Positions 8,201-13,341 of a stretch of 14,113 nucleotides of DNA are shown here, one piece after another; the first letter of the stretch is position 1; each line of letters starts with the position of its first letter. Source of the DNA: Baffinella frigidus (Eukaryota; Cryptophyceae; Cryptomonadales; Baffinellaceae); NCBI GenBank assembly GCA_026770585.1, contig MU646320.1, forward strand, positions 77,937 through 92,049, written 5' to 3'. The translations under genes and the position numbers were made by a program. The notes beneath the pieces are model-generated. The model saw only the letters and a list, made by a program, of their open reading frames with translations, did no database searches and had not been told where the DNA came from.

Positions 8201-9875
8201 AAACGCGGGGGTTCGGTACAGATTTATAACGGCCTGGCACAAAGGACTTTTACGCGATGCACCGGCTGCCCTCGGGGACCTTCTCCCCCACTACGCGGGT
8301 AGGGGACCAGGCTTTAGAAAATTCCAACGCGACCTCAGGTCGCGTTGGGTTGGAGCCATTTATGCTATCTTAAGCCTTGGTGTGATGCCTAAATAGCATA
8401 CCCTTGTTTATCTTGATCTTATCTTGATAACATTGAGATGAGCAAGGAAGGCTAAGACATCAAAGAGTATCAAATCGCTAAAGCCCGAACTGGCTCCCGC
8501 GTAGCACCTTTCCGGTCAGTTGTAAACGCGGGTGTTCGGTACAGGTTCATAACGAGCGCTCAGCGGATATGTGCCAGGTTCCTGGTACATATTCTTCAAC
8601 TTCACTGCCAGCCAGGACATTTTACCGTAAGTCAACAAAGCTGAATCTCGGCAGTAAGTTGCCATTTTTTAAAAATGGACCTGCTCTGGGAGCAGGCATT
8701 TGACTTAAGACACCAGCTGTCAGGGGGAGTTGACTTAGGTGAAATGTTCTGGCTCAGAGTGAACTTTGAAGTGAAAGAGAGCCCAGTCGCACCGGCTCGA
8801 AACACGCGCCGTGCCGAGATGTATCCCTTAAGTGACAGACAGGCGAATATTCGCCCGTCGAAGCCCTAGGAAGGTCTCAGGGCCCTGCGTACGAGCCTAC
8901 TCGCCACTTAAGGGATATATCTTCTAGCTTTGCATCGGTCTATTTGGGCTCGCCAATTTGGTGGTTCCAGGTTCTTCCCCCCTCCAAAGTTGACGGATCT
9001 GTACCGCACACCCAGCATGTCAACTTGAGCATATCCACCCAGGACTCCGGAGGGGACTTACCGAGGTTGTTTCCAAAGGTCCATTTCTACCAGGCATTTT
9101 TATCCGGGGAAACCTATTTTTCTTTCATTTGATGGCAACGAAAATGACTACACAATTCGTGTTTACCAGTAATGTTTTTTAAAATGTGGAGTGATTTTCA
9201 TTGGCACCAAATGAAAGAAAAATAGGGTTCCCCGGATAAATTTGCCCGTCACACAGCGGGCTACGAAGGGACTTCGTGAATAACCCACACGCGATCAGAC
9301 ATGGGACCCTACGGTAGGCAAAAGCGTGGGGGCATAGGGGGTTCCTACAGATAAGGTAACGGAAAGGTGGTCAGAATCCGACACAAATCCCTTCGAAGCC
9401 CGCTGAGTAGCCCGCTGAGTCGCTGGGTGAGGATTCAGGGGAGGATACTCTGGTTTCCGGTCTGGGAGAACTGAAAGCCTCCGGAAAACCGTGAGGCCAG
9501 GCAACCTGGTCTCCAAAGGTCGCTTTAACCCGGGGAAATGTTTCATTTTTTTAAAAATGGATCCCTATTTGTTCTTAGGAGTTGGAAGAAGGTTAATTAG
9601 GGCCCTAAGTAAATTTTATTAGGGCCAGGATCCGGGCTGATAGGCCATTTTCTTTCAAATGAAACATGTTCCGGGATGAGCTTGGTACCTTGAGGTGGCA
9701 CTGCGCGCGGTTGGCCAGGAGGACGCAACGCAGCTTCGCCTGGTTGGGGGGGTGAGGGTTTAGGGTTTCGGGGTTAGGGTTTACGGTGAGAGAGCATGAG
9801 AGAGAAAGAGAGAGAGAGATACATAGAGAGCGAGCGAGAGAGAGCGAGAGAGAGAGAGAGCGATCGATCGAGAAA

Positions 9876-9925
<50 letters not shown>

Positions 9926-10554
9926 GGTGGGTGACCTCAGGGGTGCCAAGGGCAGCCTCGATGGCGTCGTCATCATCAGGGTCCAGCTCCGGCATGAGCG
10001 CGAGCGCCTCCGTGTACTTGCCGATGGCTTGCTCGTACCTGGGGGGAGGGGGGGGGGGGAGTGTGGGAGAGGGAGAGGGAGAGAGGGAGAGGGAGAGGGA
10101 GAGGGAGAGTCTCCCTCCCTCGCGGAGGGAGAGAGAGCGTACGAGGGGGTGAGCGTGCGGGTGAGTGAGGGGGTGCGTGCGGGAGAGTGTGCGTGAGAGC
10201 GTGAGAGAGAGTGCATAAGTGAATGAGTGCGTGTGCGCAGGGGCTGCGGGTTCTAGGGGTCTCTCAGTCCGCAGGTTTTCCGGGAATCAGGGGTTGTGGG
10301 CAAGGTGGGGGGAGCAGGGTTGAGTCTCGGTGCTGCCACCAAGGCTCAAGTGTGAGCCCCGAGGGATCCATTGACGCTGCTGGGATCCCTACGCAGCTGC
10401 ACACTGGGTTGGACAAGTGCGAGCCGCAGCGCCCTGGCCAAGGTGGTACCGAGGGGATCAGGGTTGTGGGTAAGGGGGAGGGGCAGGGCTGAGACTCATT
10501 GTTCTTGTAGAGCTCTGAGGCCGCCGCCTTGACCGCCAAGACCTCCTCCCTCAT
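4239..10554 (-). CDS. Three-repeat TPR protein, probable Hsp70/Hsp90 co-chaperone type (7-exon model)
   Basis: Spliced model on the minus strand, exons in order: 10554-10496, 10038-9936, 9739-9689, 8033-7944, 6192-6121, 5306-5205, 4289-4239. They total 528 nt and give 175 residues plus TGA; every junction keeps phase. Three tetratricopeptide repeats are visible: KAAASELYKNNEYEQAIGKY (TPR1 helix A), LLANRAQCHLK (TPR1 helix B), AFMKANMDASFAVE joined to VDPTYAKAHYRKG, and SKEAVGALQAALKCPD. TPR domains of Hop, CHIP and PP5 grip the C-terminal EEVD of Hsp70/Hsp90 with a carboxylate clamp (Lys, Asn, Asn, Lys, Arg). Here four of the five are recognisable (K before AAAS, N of ANRA, K and R of AKAHYR) while the first Asn is Ser. 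An acidic loop (ELDPDDDD) separates the helices of TPR1. No signal peptide, so probably cytosolic. The family call is strong; the 3' exon and some junctions are less certain, and the exact orthologue (TTC1-, SGT- or UNC45-like) is not resolved. Confidence 0.72.
4290..4430 (-). repeat. Telomere-like array (CCCCAAA on sense strand of TPR gene)
   Basis: TTTGGGG/TTCAGGG/TTTCGGG heptamers on +. Read on the minus strand it ends CCCCCAAAACCAG at the acceptor of the last TPR exon. Confidence 0.88.
4476..4637. mobile_element. MITE-like foldback, family A (CACACAGCGGGCTACGAAGG ends)
   Basis: Left end diverged (CCACACTGCGGACTTCGAAGG), right end CCTTCGTAGCCCGCTGTGTGG. Interior shared with 9250-9409: GAATAACCC, GGACCCTACGGTAGGCAA, GTTCCTAC, ATAAGGTAACGGAAA. 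It lies inside the last TPR intron. Further copies at 12566-12682 (truncated, opposite way round) and 12988-13153. Confidence 0.78.
4638..4740 (-). repeat. Loose heptamer repeats (TTTGGGG/TTCAATTGGGG)
   Basis: GGGTTACTTC and TTTGGGG variants. Followed by a non-repetitive island, 4740-4805, which on the minus strand could be an exon (frame with MVDQSTQKALTK) but does not join in phase to exon 6. Confidence 0.6.
4808..5200 (-). repeat. (GA)n/(GT)n microsatellite, (CT)n on TPR sense strand
   Basis: Starts as GTGTGT, then about 370 bp of GAGA with GCGC, GACA and GAGC variants. It forms the 5' part of the last TPR intron, right after donor CAG|GTTCTC. Apparent long Ser-Leu or Arg-Glu reading frames here are artefacts of the repeat. 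Confidence 0.92.
5205..5306 (-). CDS. TPR gene exon 6 (TPR3 helix and capping helix)
   Basis: Thirty-four codons in phase 0 from GCAG|CGTTCC to CAG|GTTCTC: RSKEAVGALQAALKCPDIDA, then EMVKEVTSILEYAQ. This gives an A-V-x-A-L-x-A-A-L helix followed by a C-terminal capping helix, as expected after the third TPR. The donor leads directly into a (CT)n tract on the sense strand. Two truncated copies lie at 5484-5522 and 5803-5835. Confidence 0.66.
5318..5483 (-). repeat. Telomere-like array with perfect (TTTAGGG)n
   Basis: Variants at 5318-5413, then about ten perfect TTTAGGG units (5415-5483). On the sense strand this stretch precedes the exon 6 acceptor. Confidence 0.95.
5484..5522 (-). pseudogene. 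Truncated copy of TPR exon 6
   Basis: Thirteen codons, RSTEAVGALQAAL, preceded by CGAACGCAG as in exon 6. It is cut off exactly where a perfect CCCTAAA array begins on the sense strand. Confidence 0.7.
5629..5668. repeat. 20-bp tandem repeat
   Basis: TATGTCAACTTATGGCAGCG twice with one change; diverged copies precede it from 5599. Confidence 0.8.
5691..5781. repeat. Dispersed repeat (copy 1), shared with 6351-6441
   Basis: GCGACACGCGAG, AGATGCTCTAGA, CCTACCCAGAGTCATATAT and TATACGAAGATAA occur in the same order in both copies. Copy 2 lies within an E-type foldback. Confidence 0.75.
5803..5835 (-). pseudogene. Truncated copy of TPR exon 6
   Basis: RSKEAVGALQA followed by a broken codon; preceded by CCCTAAACCCAAACCAG, again a telomere-like array ending in an acceptor. 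Confidence 0.65.
5838..6110 (-). repeat. TTTAGGG array grading into GTTTCGT-type heptamers
   Basis: Five TTTAGGG units (5842-5876), then TTTGGGG variants, then GTGTCGT/GTTTCGT/GTTTCAT heptamers (5979-6085), then TTCAGCGT variants up to exon 5. The seven-base period is kept while the motif drifts. Confidence 0.8.
6121..6192 (-). CDS. TPR gene exon 5 (TPR2 helix B / TPR3 start)
   Basis: Twenty-four codons in phase 0: VDPTYAKAHYR, KGLSILGMPDSQQ. The acceptor TTTTGCAG|GTT is excellent. The Lys and Arg of AKAHYR are the last two clamp residues. No GT follows the exon; the best donor is CAG|GCCTGG, a GC donor, and the frame runs to a stop soon after (CGC TGA), so splicing must occur near here if exon 6 belongs. 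Partial copies of this exon lie at 6505-6535, 6671-6703, 6812-6844 and 6992-7006. Confidence 0.68.
6195..6469. mobile_element. Foldback element, family E (GCAACGAAATTTACTACACA ends)
   Basis: GCAACGAAATTTACT repeats three times near the left end (6196, 6227, 6262), pairing with TGTGTAGTAAAATTCGTTG at the right end. The left end meets the TTTTGCAG acceptor of TPR exon 5. It contains copy 2 of the 91-bp dispersed repeat. Confidence 0.65.
6505..6535 (-). pseudogene. Fragment of TPR exon 5 (second half)
   Basis: The minus strand reads GLSILGMS, nearly identical at DNA level to the KGLSILGMP part of exon 5. It lies downstream (in sense direction) of the 6671-6703 fragment with a foldback element (6613-6662) between, so the two look like one extra exon 5 copy split by an insertion. 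Confidence 0.6.
6613..6662. mobile_element. Small foldback inside a split exon 5 copy
   Basis: AATTGATCACGTTTCCCCC pairs with GGAGGAAACGTGATCATTT around a short loop. It sits between the two halves of an exon 5 copy (6505-6535 and 6671-6703). Confidence 0.65.
6671..6703 (-). pseudogene. Fragment of TPR exon 5 (first 11 codons)
   Basis: VGPTYAKAHYR, preceded by TTTTCGCAG like the true exon acceptor. The match stops after the Arg codon, where a foldback element begins. Confidence 0.7.
6735..6808. mobile_element. Foldback element, family E
   Basis: GAAGAAATTTACTACACAAA and TGTTGTAAATTTCGTTGCC form the arms; exon 5 fragments lie on both sides. Confidence 0.68.
6812..6844 (-). pseudogene. Fragment of TPR exon 5 (first 11 codons)
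   Basis: VDPTYVKAHYR; the match again ends exactly after the Arg codon, and the next bases GTTTCTGGCAACGAAA are the end of an E-type foldback element that begins with GT. Confidence 0.7.
6885..6985. mobile_element. Family E element, diverged
   Basis: AATTACTTCACACGATGATC, then AGTAAAGCATGTGTGTGGTAAT and CATCGCCAA, then GTAATCAAATTGAACATGTTTCC. The same order of motifs recurs at 7381-7470 and 7710-7800. Confidence 0.6.
6992..7006 (-). pseudogene. Short fragment of TPR exon 5
   Basis: GAAG|GTGGACCCGACATAC encodes VDPTY with an AG directly before it. Only five codons remain; the flank is E-type repeat sequence. Confidence 0.45.
7151..7338. mobile_element. Long foldback element (TAGAGCTATTCCGGTAGGAC ends)
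   Basis: Arms of about 60 bp: TTCCGGTAGGACTTGTCGCG left and CGCGACAAGTCCTACCGGAA right, continuing through the GTTTTCGA and TTCGAGA runs to GACTTCA/TGAAGTC. The left arm has a triplicated CGAGACTT. It lies within TPR intron 4. Confidence 0.82.
7381..7470. mobile_element. Family E element, diverged
   Basis: Shares GATAATCATACTAGTAA, AAGAATATGTGTGGTAATTT and TAATTAAATTAAACATGTTTCC with neighbouring copies. An exon 4 fragment follows at 7480. Confidence 0.6.
7480..7505 (-). pseudogene. Decayed fragment of TPR exon 4 end
   Basis: GCGTGGCTTCGCTGACGAGG on the minus strand resembles GCGAGCTTCGCTGTCGAGG at the end of exon 4, including the donor-side GAGGT. It follows an E-type element. Short and diverged. 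Confidence 0.35.
7647..7688 (-). pseudogene. Fragment of TPR exon 4
   Basis: The minus strand reads RRAFTKANIDAS, against RRAFMKANMDAS in exon 4. It is followed by unrelated repeat sequence, with an E-type element at 7710-7780 on its sense-upstream side. Confidence 0.6.
7710..7800. mobile_element. Family E element, diverged
   Basis: TTGCTACACATGATGATCAT, GTAAAGCATCTGTGCGGTAA and TTTTCATTGC match the two preceding copies in order. Confidence 0.6.
7812..7942. mobile_element. MITE-like element, family J, touching the exon 4 donor
   Basis: Inverted ends TACCACGCCAGA and CTATGGCGTGGTA; interior as in 2998-3142, including a small ACCGTATCCACATACGGT hairpin. On the TPR sense strand its first base is the T of the exon 4 donor GT. 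Confidence 0.72.
7944..8033 (-). CDS. TPR gene exon 4 (TPR2 helix A)
   Basis: Thirty codons in phase 0, from AAG|GTTGGG to GAG|GTACC, containing GEKVPEGIES and RRAFMKANMDASFAVE. Joining it to exon 5 gives AVE-VDPTYAKAHYRKG, which is the standard A-x-E-(I/V)-DP-x-YAKA-x-YR turn of a TPR. The 5' boundary is the least sure part: AG dinucleotides further in would give a shorter loop. Decayed copies of parts of this exon occur at 7480-7505, 7647-7688, 8111-8150 and 8256-8291. Confidence 0.62.
8047..8310 (-). pseudogene. Repeated fragments of TPR exon 4 start with a shared intron-like spacer
   Basis: Copies of the GEKVPEG segment lie at 8111-8150 (VKEKVPEGIEAPA) and 8256-8291 (VGEKVPEGSRC). Each is followed on the sense strand by GCGTAAAAGTCCTTTG and then a common spacer ending TTTACAACTGACTT before the next copy. 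The + strand therefore shows a direct repeat of about 143 bp (compare CAGTTGTAAA at 8051 and 8194); a further piece of the spacer is at 8517-8553. Confidence 0.6.
8324..8348. repeat. Perfect palindromic hairpin
   Basis: CCAACGCGACCT, a C spacer, AGGTCGCGTTGG. It lies just before a small TATGCTAT...ATAGCATA element (8359-8399) that recurs at 12130-12171. Confidence 0.8.
8359..8399. mobile_element. Very short foldback, TATGCTATCTTA ends
   Basis: TATGCTATCTTAAGCCTTGG and TGCCTAAATAGCATA. The related copy at 12130-12171 is TTATGCTATCTTAGGCATGG ... AAATAGCAT. Confidence 0.6.
8598..8766. mobile_element. Imperfect long foldback
   Basis: AACTTCACTGCCAGCCAGGA and onward to GTAAGTCAAC pairs with GTTGACTTAGGTGAAATGTT and onward to GTGAACTT. 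The centre has nested hairpins (CCATTTTTTAAAAATGG, CTGCTCTGGGAGCAGG). Lies in TPR intron 3; 8400-8597 holds only a partial spacer repeat. Confidence 0.7.
8822..8917. mobile_element. MITE-like foldback, family C
   Basis: TATCCCTTAAGTGACAG left, CTCGCCACTTAAGGGATA right, with GGCGAATATTCGCCC inside as in the copy at 2607. Confidence 0.7.
8937..9038. repeat. Dispersed repeat, family G (copy 1)
   Basis: GTCTATTTGGGCTCGCCAAT, TCCAAAGTTGACG, GTACCGCA and CAACTTGAGCATA match, in order, 13342-13445; a partial copy is at 13562-13627 and a short piece at 12928-12955. Confidence 0.7.
9100..9239. mobile_element. MITE-like foldback, family D (TTATCCGGGGAAACC ends)
   Basis: TTATCCGGGGAAACCTATTT and complement AATAGGGTTCCCCGGATAA form outer arms with TTTCTTTCAT; the inside is a family E core (GGCAACGAAAATGACTACAC). 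Copy 2 at 12726-12880. Confidence 0.82.
9250..9409. mobile_element. MITE-like foldback, family A
   Basis: CACACAGCGGGCTACGAAGG left, CCCTTCGAAGCCCGCTG right; CCCTACGGTAGG core. It follows the D element after only about ten bases. 9410-9600 holds nothing more that I recognise. Confidence 0.8.
9689..9739 (-). CDS. TPR gene exon 3 (TPR1 helix B)
   Basis: Seventeen codons in phase 0: AKLRCVLLANRAQCHLK, flanked by CCAG|GCG and AAG|GTACC. The NRA-x-CHLK motif matches the SNRAACYLK helix found in co-chaperone TPR domains, and its Asn is the expected clamp residue. The intron before it (9740-9935) is made of (CT)n followed by CCCTAAA-type repeats and a C run. Confidence 0.75.
9740..9935 (-). repeat. 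TPR intron 2 made almost wholly of (CT)n and CCCTAAA repeats
   Basis: On the sense strand: donor GTCACCCACCTG, about 130 bp of (CT)n, a few CCCTAAA units, a C run and CAACCAG. Almost no unique sequence is present. Confidence 0.85.
9936..10038 (-). CDS. TPR gene exon 2 (rest of TPR1 helix A, acidic loop)
   Basis: The acceptor is a strong pyrimidine tract ending CCCCAG|G; the donor is GAG|GTCACC. It encodes YEQAIGKYTEALALMPELDP followed by an Asp run and AIEAALGTPE. The pattern of Ala, Tyr, Ala and Leu spacing is classic TPR. The acidic stretch is longer than the usual turn between helix A and B, a feature seen in TTC1-like proteins. Confidence 0.78.
10039..10495 (-). repeat. TPR intron 1 with GA/GGGAGA microsatellite
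   Basis: On + the part 10039-10215 is poly-G, GGGAGA and GAGTGC repeats; 10215-10495 is mostly unique, with two copies of GATCAGGGTTGTGG-like sequence (10286, 10457). On the sense strand it ends in a long C/T tract at the exon 2 acceptor. Confidence 0.75.
10496..10554 (-). CDS. TPR gene exon 1 (start and TPR1 helix A)
   Basis: Begins at ATG with an A three bases upstream (taaccATGa) and encodes MREEVLAVKAAASELYKNN plus two bases of a Glu codon. It ends at GA|GTCT, and the next exon supplies the third base (phase 2), rebuilding NNEYEQAI exactly as a TPR helix A requires. The ATG faces the divergent + strand gene. An upstream coding exon cannot be excluded because an AG|G lies just before the ATG. 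Confidence 0.68.
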
Positions 10555-10864
10555 GGTTACCTTTTATCTCACCCACGTGCCTGTGTCCCGGAAAGGTAAA
10601 TGATATGCTGCCCTGCAAACGACCCCAAGTGACCAAGTTGGGAATTGGAGCCGTTTTCTTTTTTTCTGACTGGTCAAATCTTTTCAAAATATTTGTTGAC
10701 TTTTGGACTTTTGGAGTGAATCTTCGATTCGTCATCGTCGGTGCGCATCAGGGCTGTCGTTCTTGGCCTGTCCGCCGCCCGTTCTGCGTCACCCAGGGCG
10801 CAAACCCCCCGCCGGGGGGCGGCGGGCCGTTTTTGGTGCAGGCCTTCTGTCGTCACGTGGCGGG
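10555..10864. promoter_or_regulatory. Divergent intergenic region
   Basis: Lies between the ATG of the TPR gene (minus) and the ATG of the secreted-protein gene (plus), about 310 bp. If both starts are right, both promoters must be here. I see no TATA box or clear repeated site; an AT-richer part (10640-10700) stands out against GC-rich flanks. Confidence 0.4.
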
Positions 10865-11343
10865 ATGCCGGGTTGTAGGGCCTCGCGCTCGCACGCGGAT
10901 TTGAGGATTCTTGCGCGCTGGCCGAACAACCTGCTCCTTGTGATCGTCGTCGCCGCGCTTGCTGGAGCCTCAGACCCACGGGATGCAGACGTGGCCGTGC
11001 ATGTGGCGAGCAAGGGGCGCCATACATCGTTGGGGGCTCTCGTGCATCGAATCGGGGCAATCCGCGGGGAGCATCAAGCTCGCAGCGGGCGCAGACGCGA
11101 CACGTCTGCAAGCGTGGAGCCACTCTCGCGCTTGATTCATGGCCGGGCGCTCCTGCACGGCATCAGCACGGCGGTCGACGAGAGCGCGGCGCGGCGCGAG
11201 AAGCTCTATCGATCCTGGGCACTTAGACAGGAGGCAGAGACAGGGAACGCGTCAGCCGCGGCATCTTCCGCACCGCCCAGTGGCGCGGCATCCGCGAGCA
11301 GCGCCGCACCCACGCAGGCAGCTGCCGCGACGCTCAACGCGTC

Positions 11344-11388
<45 letters not shown>

Positions 11389-12522
11389 CGTGCAGTTCGT
11401 AGCGCGCGGCGAGAGTCTGACGCAAGTCGTCGTCGGCTCCCCGGCCACGATCCAGGTGGAGGCGCGCGGGTGGCGCGGGCGCGGCGCGAACGCCTCCTGC
11501 GCGCGCCGTGTCGTGCTGCACCTCTACCGCAAGGGCGTCCTCGTCGGGAACGCCACGGCCGGGGCGTGTCTCGCGATCGGGCCCCCAGAGGAAGTGACCC
11601 CCCCCCCCGCCGCGCCCCCAGCTACCACGCCACCAGCCGCGCCACCAGCCACGCCTCCTCCCACGGGCGCGGGGGGAGGGGAGGGTGCGGCACCTCCGAC
11701 TGGCGTGGGGGGAGGGGAGGGCGCGGCGCGGCGGAGCGGGGGGGCGGGGAAGCGGTTACTCTTCCACGACGGGGGGTGGCAGACGGGGCGGGGCGCGGAG
11801 CCGCAGTGGGGGGACGCGGGCGGCGCGGAGGTGACCCTCCCACCAGCCCTCAGAGTGGGAGCAAACCCGCTTGGCCGAGAGCCCTGATTTGTACCACAGG
11901 CCGCAGGATTCCGGCGGCCTCGAGTACAAATTGAGGGGGTTAAAAAAGGCGATTTGCTCCCTCTCTGAGGGCTGGTGGTCTCCACCCACCCTCTGGGGCG
12001 GTTCTGGGCTGCTAGAGCCCTCACGTCTCGTCCCACCTGTCCACCTGCCGTATTGTCGATCTGGGCTTCGCGCGGAATCAGGACCTCGACTGATTTCCTG
12101 AAATCAGGATTTTCCCCCAAAAATTGACTTTTATGCTATCTTAGGCATGGTTTTTATCTCAAAATAGCATCTCCCACCCATAAGATGACACAAAAAGACA
12201 AAAAAATGAAAAAATGTTGCTGACCTGACCTCGATTTTTTCCGCGCGGAGCCCAGATCGACAGTACAATGGCCGTGTTAGAACCTGGCGTACAGCGGCCG
12301 TTTTTTTGAAAAATTAGTAAACCTCGTTTTTCTTCTCAGGTGTGGCGGGCGTGGGAGGCGCGCGCGGGCGACGATTTGGTGCACCACGCGCGGAGGCTGC
12401 TGGAGGAGGGCGTCGTCGGGGGCGTGGAGGGCTTTCTGGACCAGGTGGAGGGGTGGATCGGCGCGGCGCCCGCGAGGCCGGTTGAGGCGAGGGAGGAGAA
12501 GGAGGAGGATGGCGCGGCGAAT
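10865..12522 (+). CDS. Secreted or type II membrane protein, polyproline-containing (exons 10865-11830 and 12340-12522)
   Basis: Exon 1 starts at ATG 10865 and has 322 codons to GAG|GTGACC; exon 2 starts after TTCTTCTCAG|GTG and runs 61 codons to AAT|GTCACG. Both junctions are phase 0. Residues about 23-35 (LLLVIVVAALAGA) form a signal peptide or signal anchor after a basic N-terminus (R14, R18). Next comes an Arg/His-rich, probably helical part, an Ala/Ser-rich linker and 14 consecutive prolines (residues 162-175). Then follows a probable beta-rich domain (QFVARGESLTQVVVGSPATI onward) with a C-x22-C pair and four N-glycosylation sequons overall, then Pro/Gly/Ala-rich repeats of PPTG(A/V)GGGEGA. 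Exon 2 is amphipathic helix (DDLVHHARRLLEEGVVGGVEGFLDQ) followed by a charged run. GC content is very high, unlike the flanking repeats. Function not recognised; a surface or wall glycoprotein, or the stem of a Golgi enzyme, would fit. More exons probably follow. Confidence 0.55.
11838..11980. mobile_element. Foldback element in the intron of the secreted-protein gene
   Basis: ACCAGCCCTCAGAGTGGGAG pairs with CTCCCTCTCTGAGGGCTGGT, and an inner pair ATTTGTACCACAGGCCGC / GCGGCCTCGAGTACAAAT continues the stem. It starts seven bases after the donor. Confidence 0.8.
12046..12275. mobile_element. Second foldback in the same intron, with a nested small element
   Basis: ATTGTCGATCTGGGCTTCGC pairs with GCGGAGCCCAGATCGACAGT; pairing continues through CGCGGAA and CCTCGA. 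Inside lies the TATGCTATCTTA element (12130-12171). Confidence 0.78.
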
Positions 12523-12714
12523 GTCACGTGCTCGATCCCTGACTCCGACGGCCGGGTGCGCGCCCCACACCTGCACAGCAGGCTACGCAGGGAAAAAATC
12601 GGCAACATCGGCCCATTTTCCGTTACCTTATCCGTAGGAACCCCCCCTATGACCCTACAGATTACCTACCGTAGGGTCGTAGGTCACGTGCTCGATCCCC
12701 GATTCCGACGGCCG
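12523..12714. repeat. 32-bp direct repeat bracketing a truncated family A element
   Basis: GTCACGTGCTCGATCCCTGA and following bases at 12523-12554 recur at 12683-12714 with two changes. Between them is the family A relic 12566-12682 in the opposite orientation. The first copy starts exactly at the GT donor of exon 2 of the secreted-protein gene; a third, partial copy is at 12963-12975. Confidence 0.75.
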
Positions 12715-12725
12715 GGCTCGTACCC

Positions 12726-12880
12726 TTATCCGGGGAAACCTATTTTTCTTTCATCTGGTGGCAATGAAAATTACTACACAATTCGTTCTTACTACACAAT
12801 TCGTTCTTAGTAATATTAAAGCATGTGTGTAGTAATTTTCGTTGCCAGGAAATGAAAGAAAACTAGGTTTCCCCGGATAA
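12726..12880. mobile_element. MITE-like foldback, family D
   Basis: TTATCCGGGGAAACCTATTT left, AACTAGGTTTCCCCGGATAA right. The core has a duplicated ACTACACAATTCGTTCTT and the E motif TGTGTAGTAATTTTCGTTGCC. Confidence 0.85.
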
Positions 12881-12987
12881 CCCCCCCCCGGGGGGCGGAA
12901 TTTCTAGCGTGTCGCAGTGTATTTGTGCTTACCAATTTGGTGCACCCGGGATCTTTCATCCCCGATTCCGACGGTAGGATGCGCGCC

Positions 12988-13153
12988 CCACACAGCGGGC
13001 TACGAAGGGGTTTCTGAATAACCCATACGTGGATAAGCCCCATGTCCCTGCGGTAGGCGATCCGTAGGGACATAGGGTTGTTCCTACGGATGATATCCTA
13101 ACCGATTCTTGGTGGCTCAGCCACCAAGAATCCCTTCGTAGCCCGCTGTGTGG
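12988..13153. mobile_element. MITE-like foldback, family A
   Basis: CCACACAGCGGGCTACGAAG left, CTTCGTAGCCCGCTGTGTGG right, an almost complete copy. It carries a CCTGCGGTAGG core and a private hairpin ATTCTTGGTGGCTCAGCCAC with its complement. Confidence 0.85.
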
Positions 13154-13341
13154 TAAGGCCTAACGGTTCTCGGTCTCCTGTTCTGGTTTAGAGGTGTTAC
13201 GGCTATTAACTTAGCGCGGATTCGCCCGCTGGGTGTGCGGAAATCGGACGTCTATGGGAAGAAGGTGACTTTTGAAAGCAACGCCGAATTCCCCCCGAGC
13301 CCCCCCCACTTCCCGGGGGCGGTGATTTCCAGCTCTGTCTC

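Noticed and set aside
7932-8396. 154-residue + strand open frame
   Set aside because: It is the antisense of TPR exon 4 and its copies; the minus-strand reading has the TPR pattern and splice sites.
9100-9420. Autonomous transposon with transposase
   Set aside because: None of the foldback elements encodes a protein; all are 40-280 bp.
11206-12120. Several long open frames opposite or overlapping the polyproline gene
   Set aside because: Very high GC removes stop codons in all frames; only the + frame has a signal peptide and consistent splice phases.
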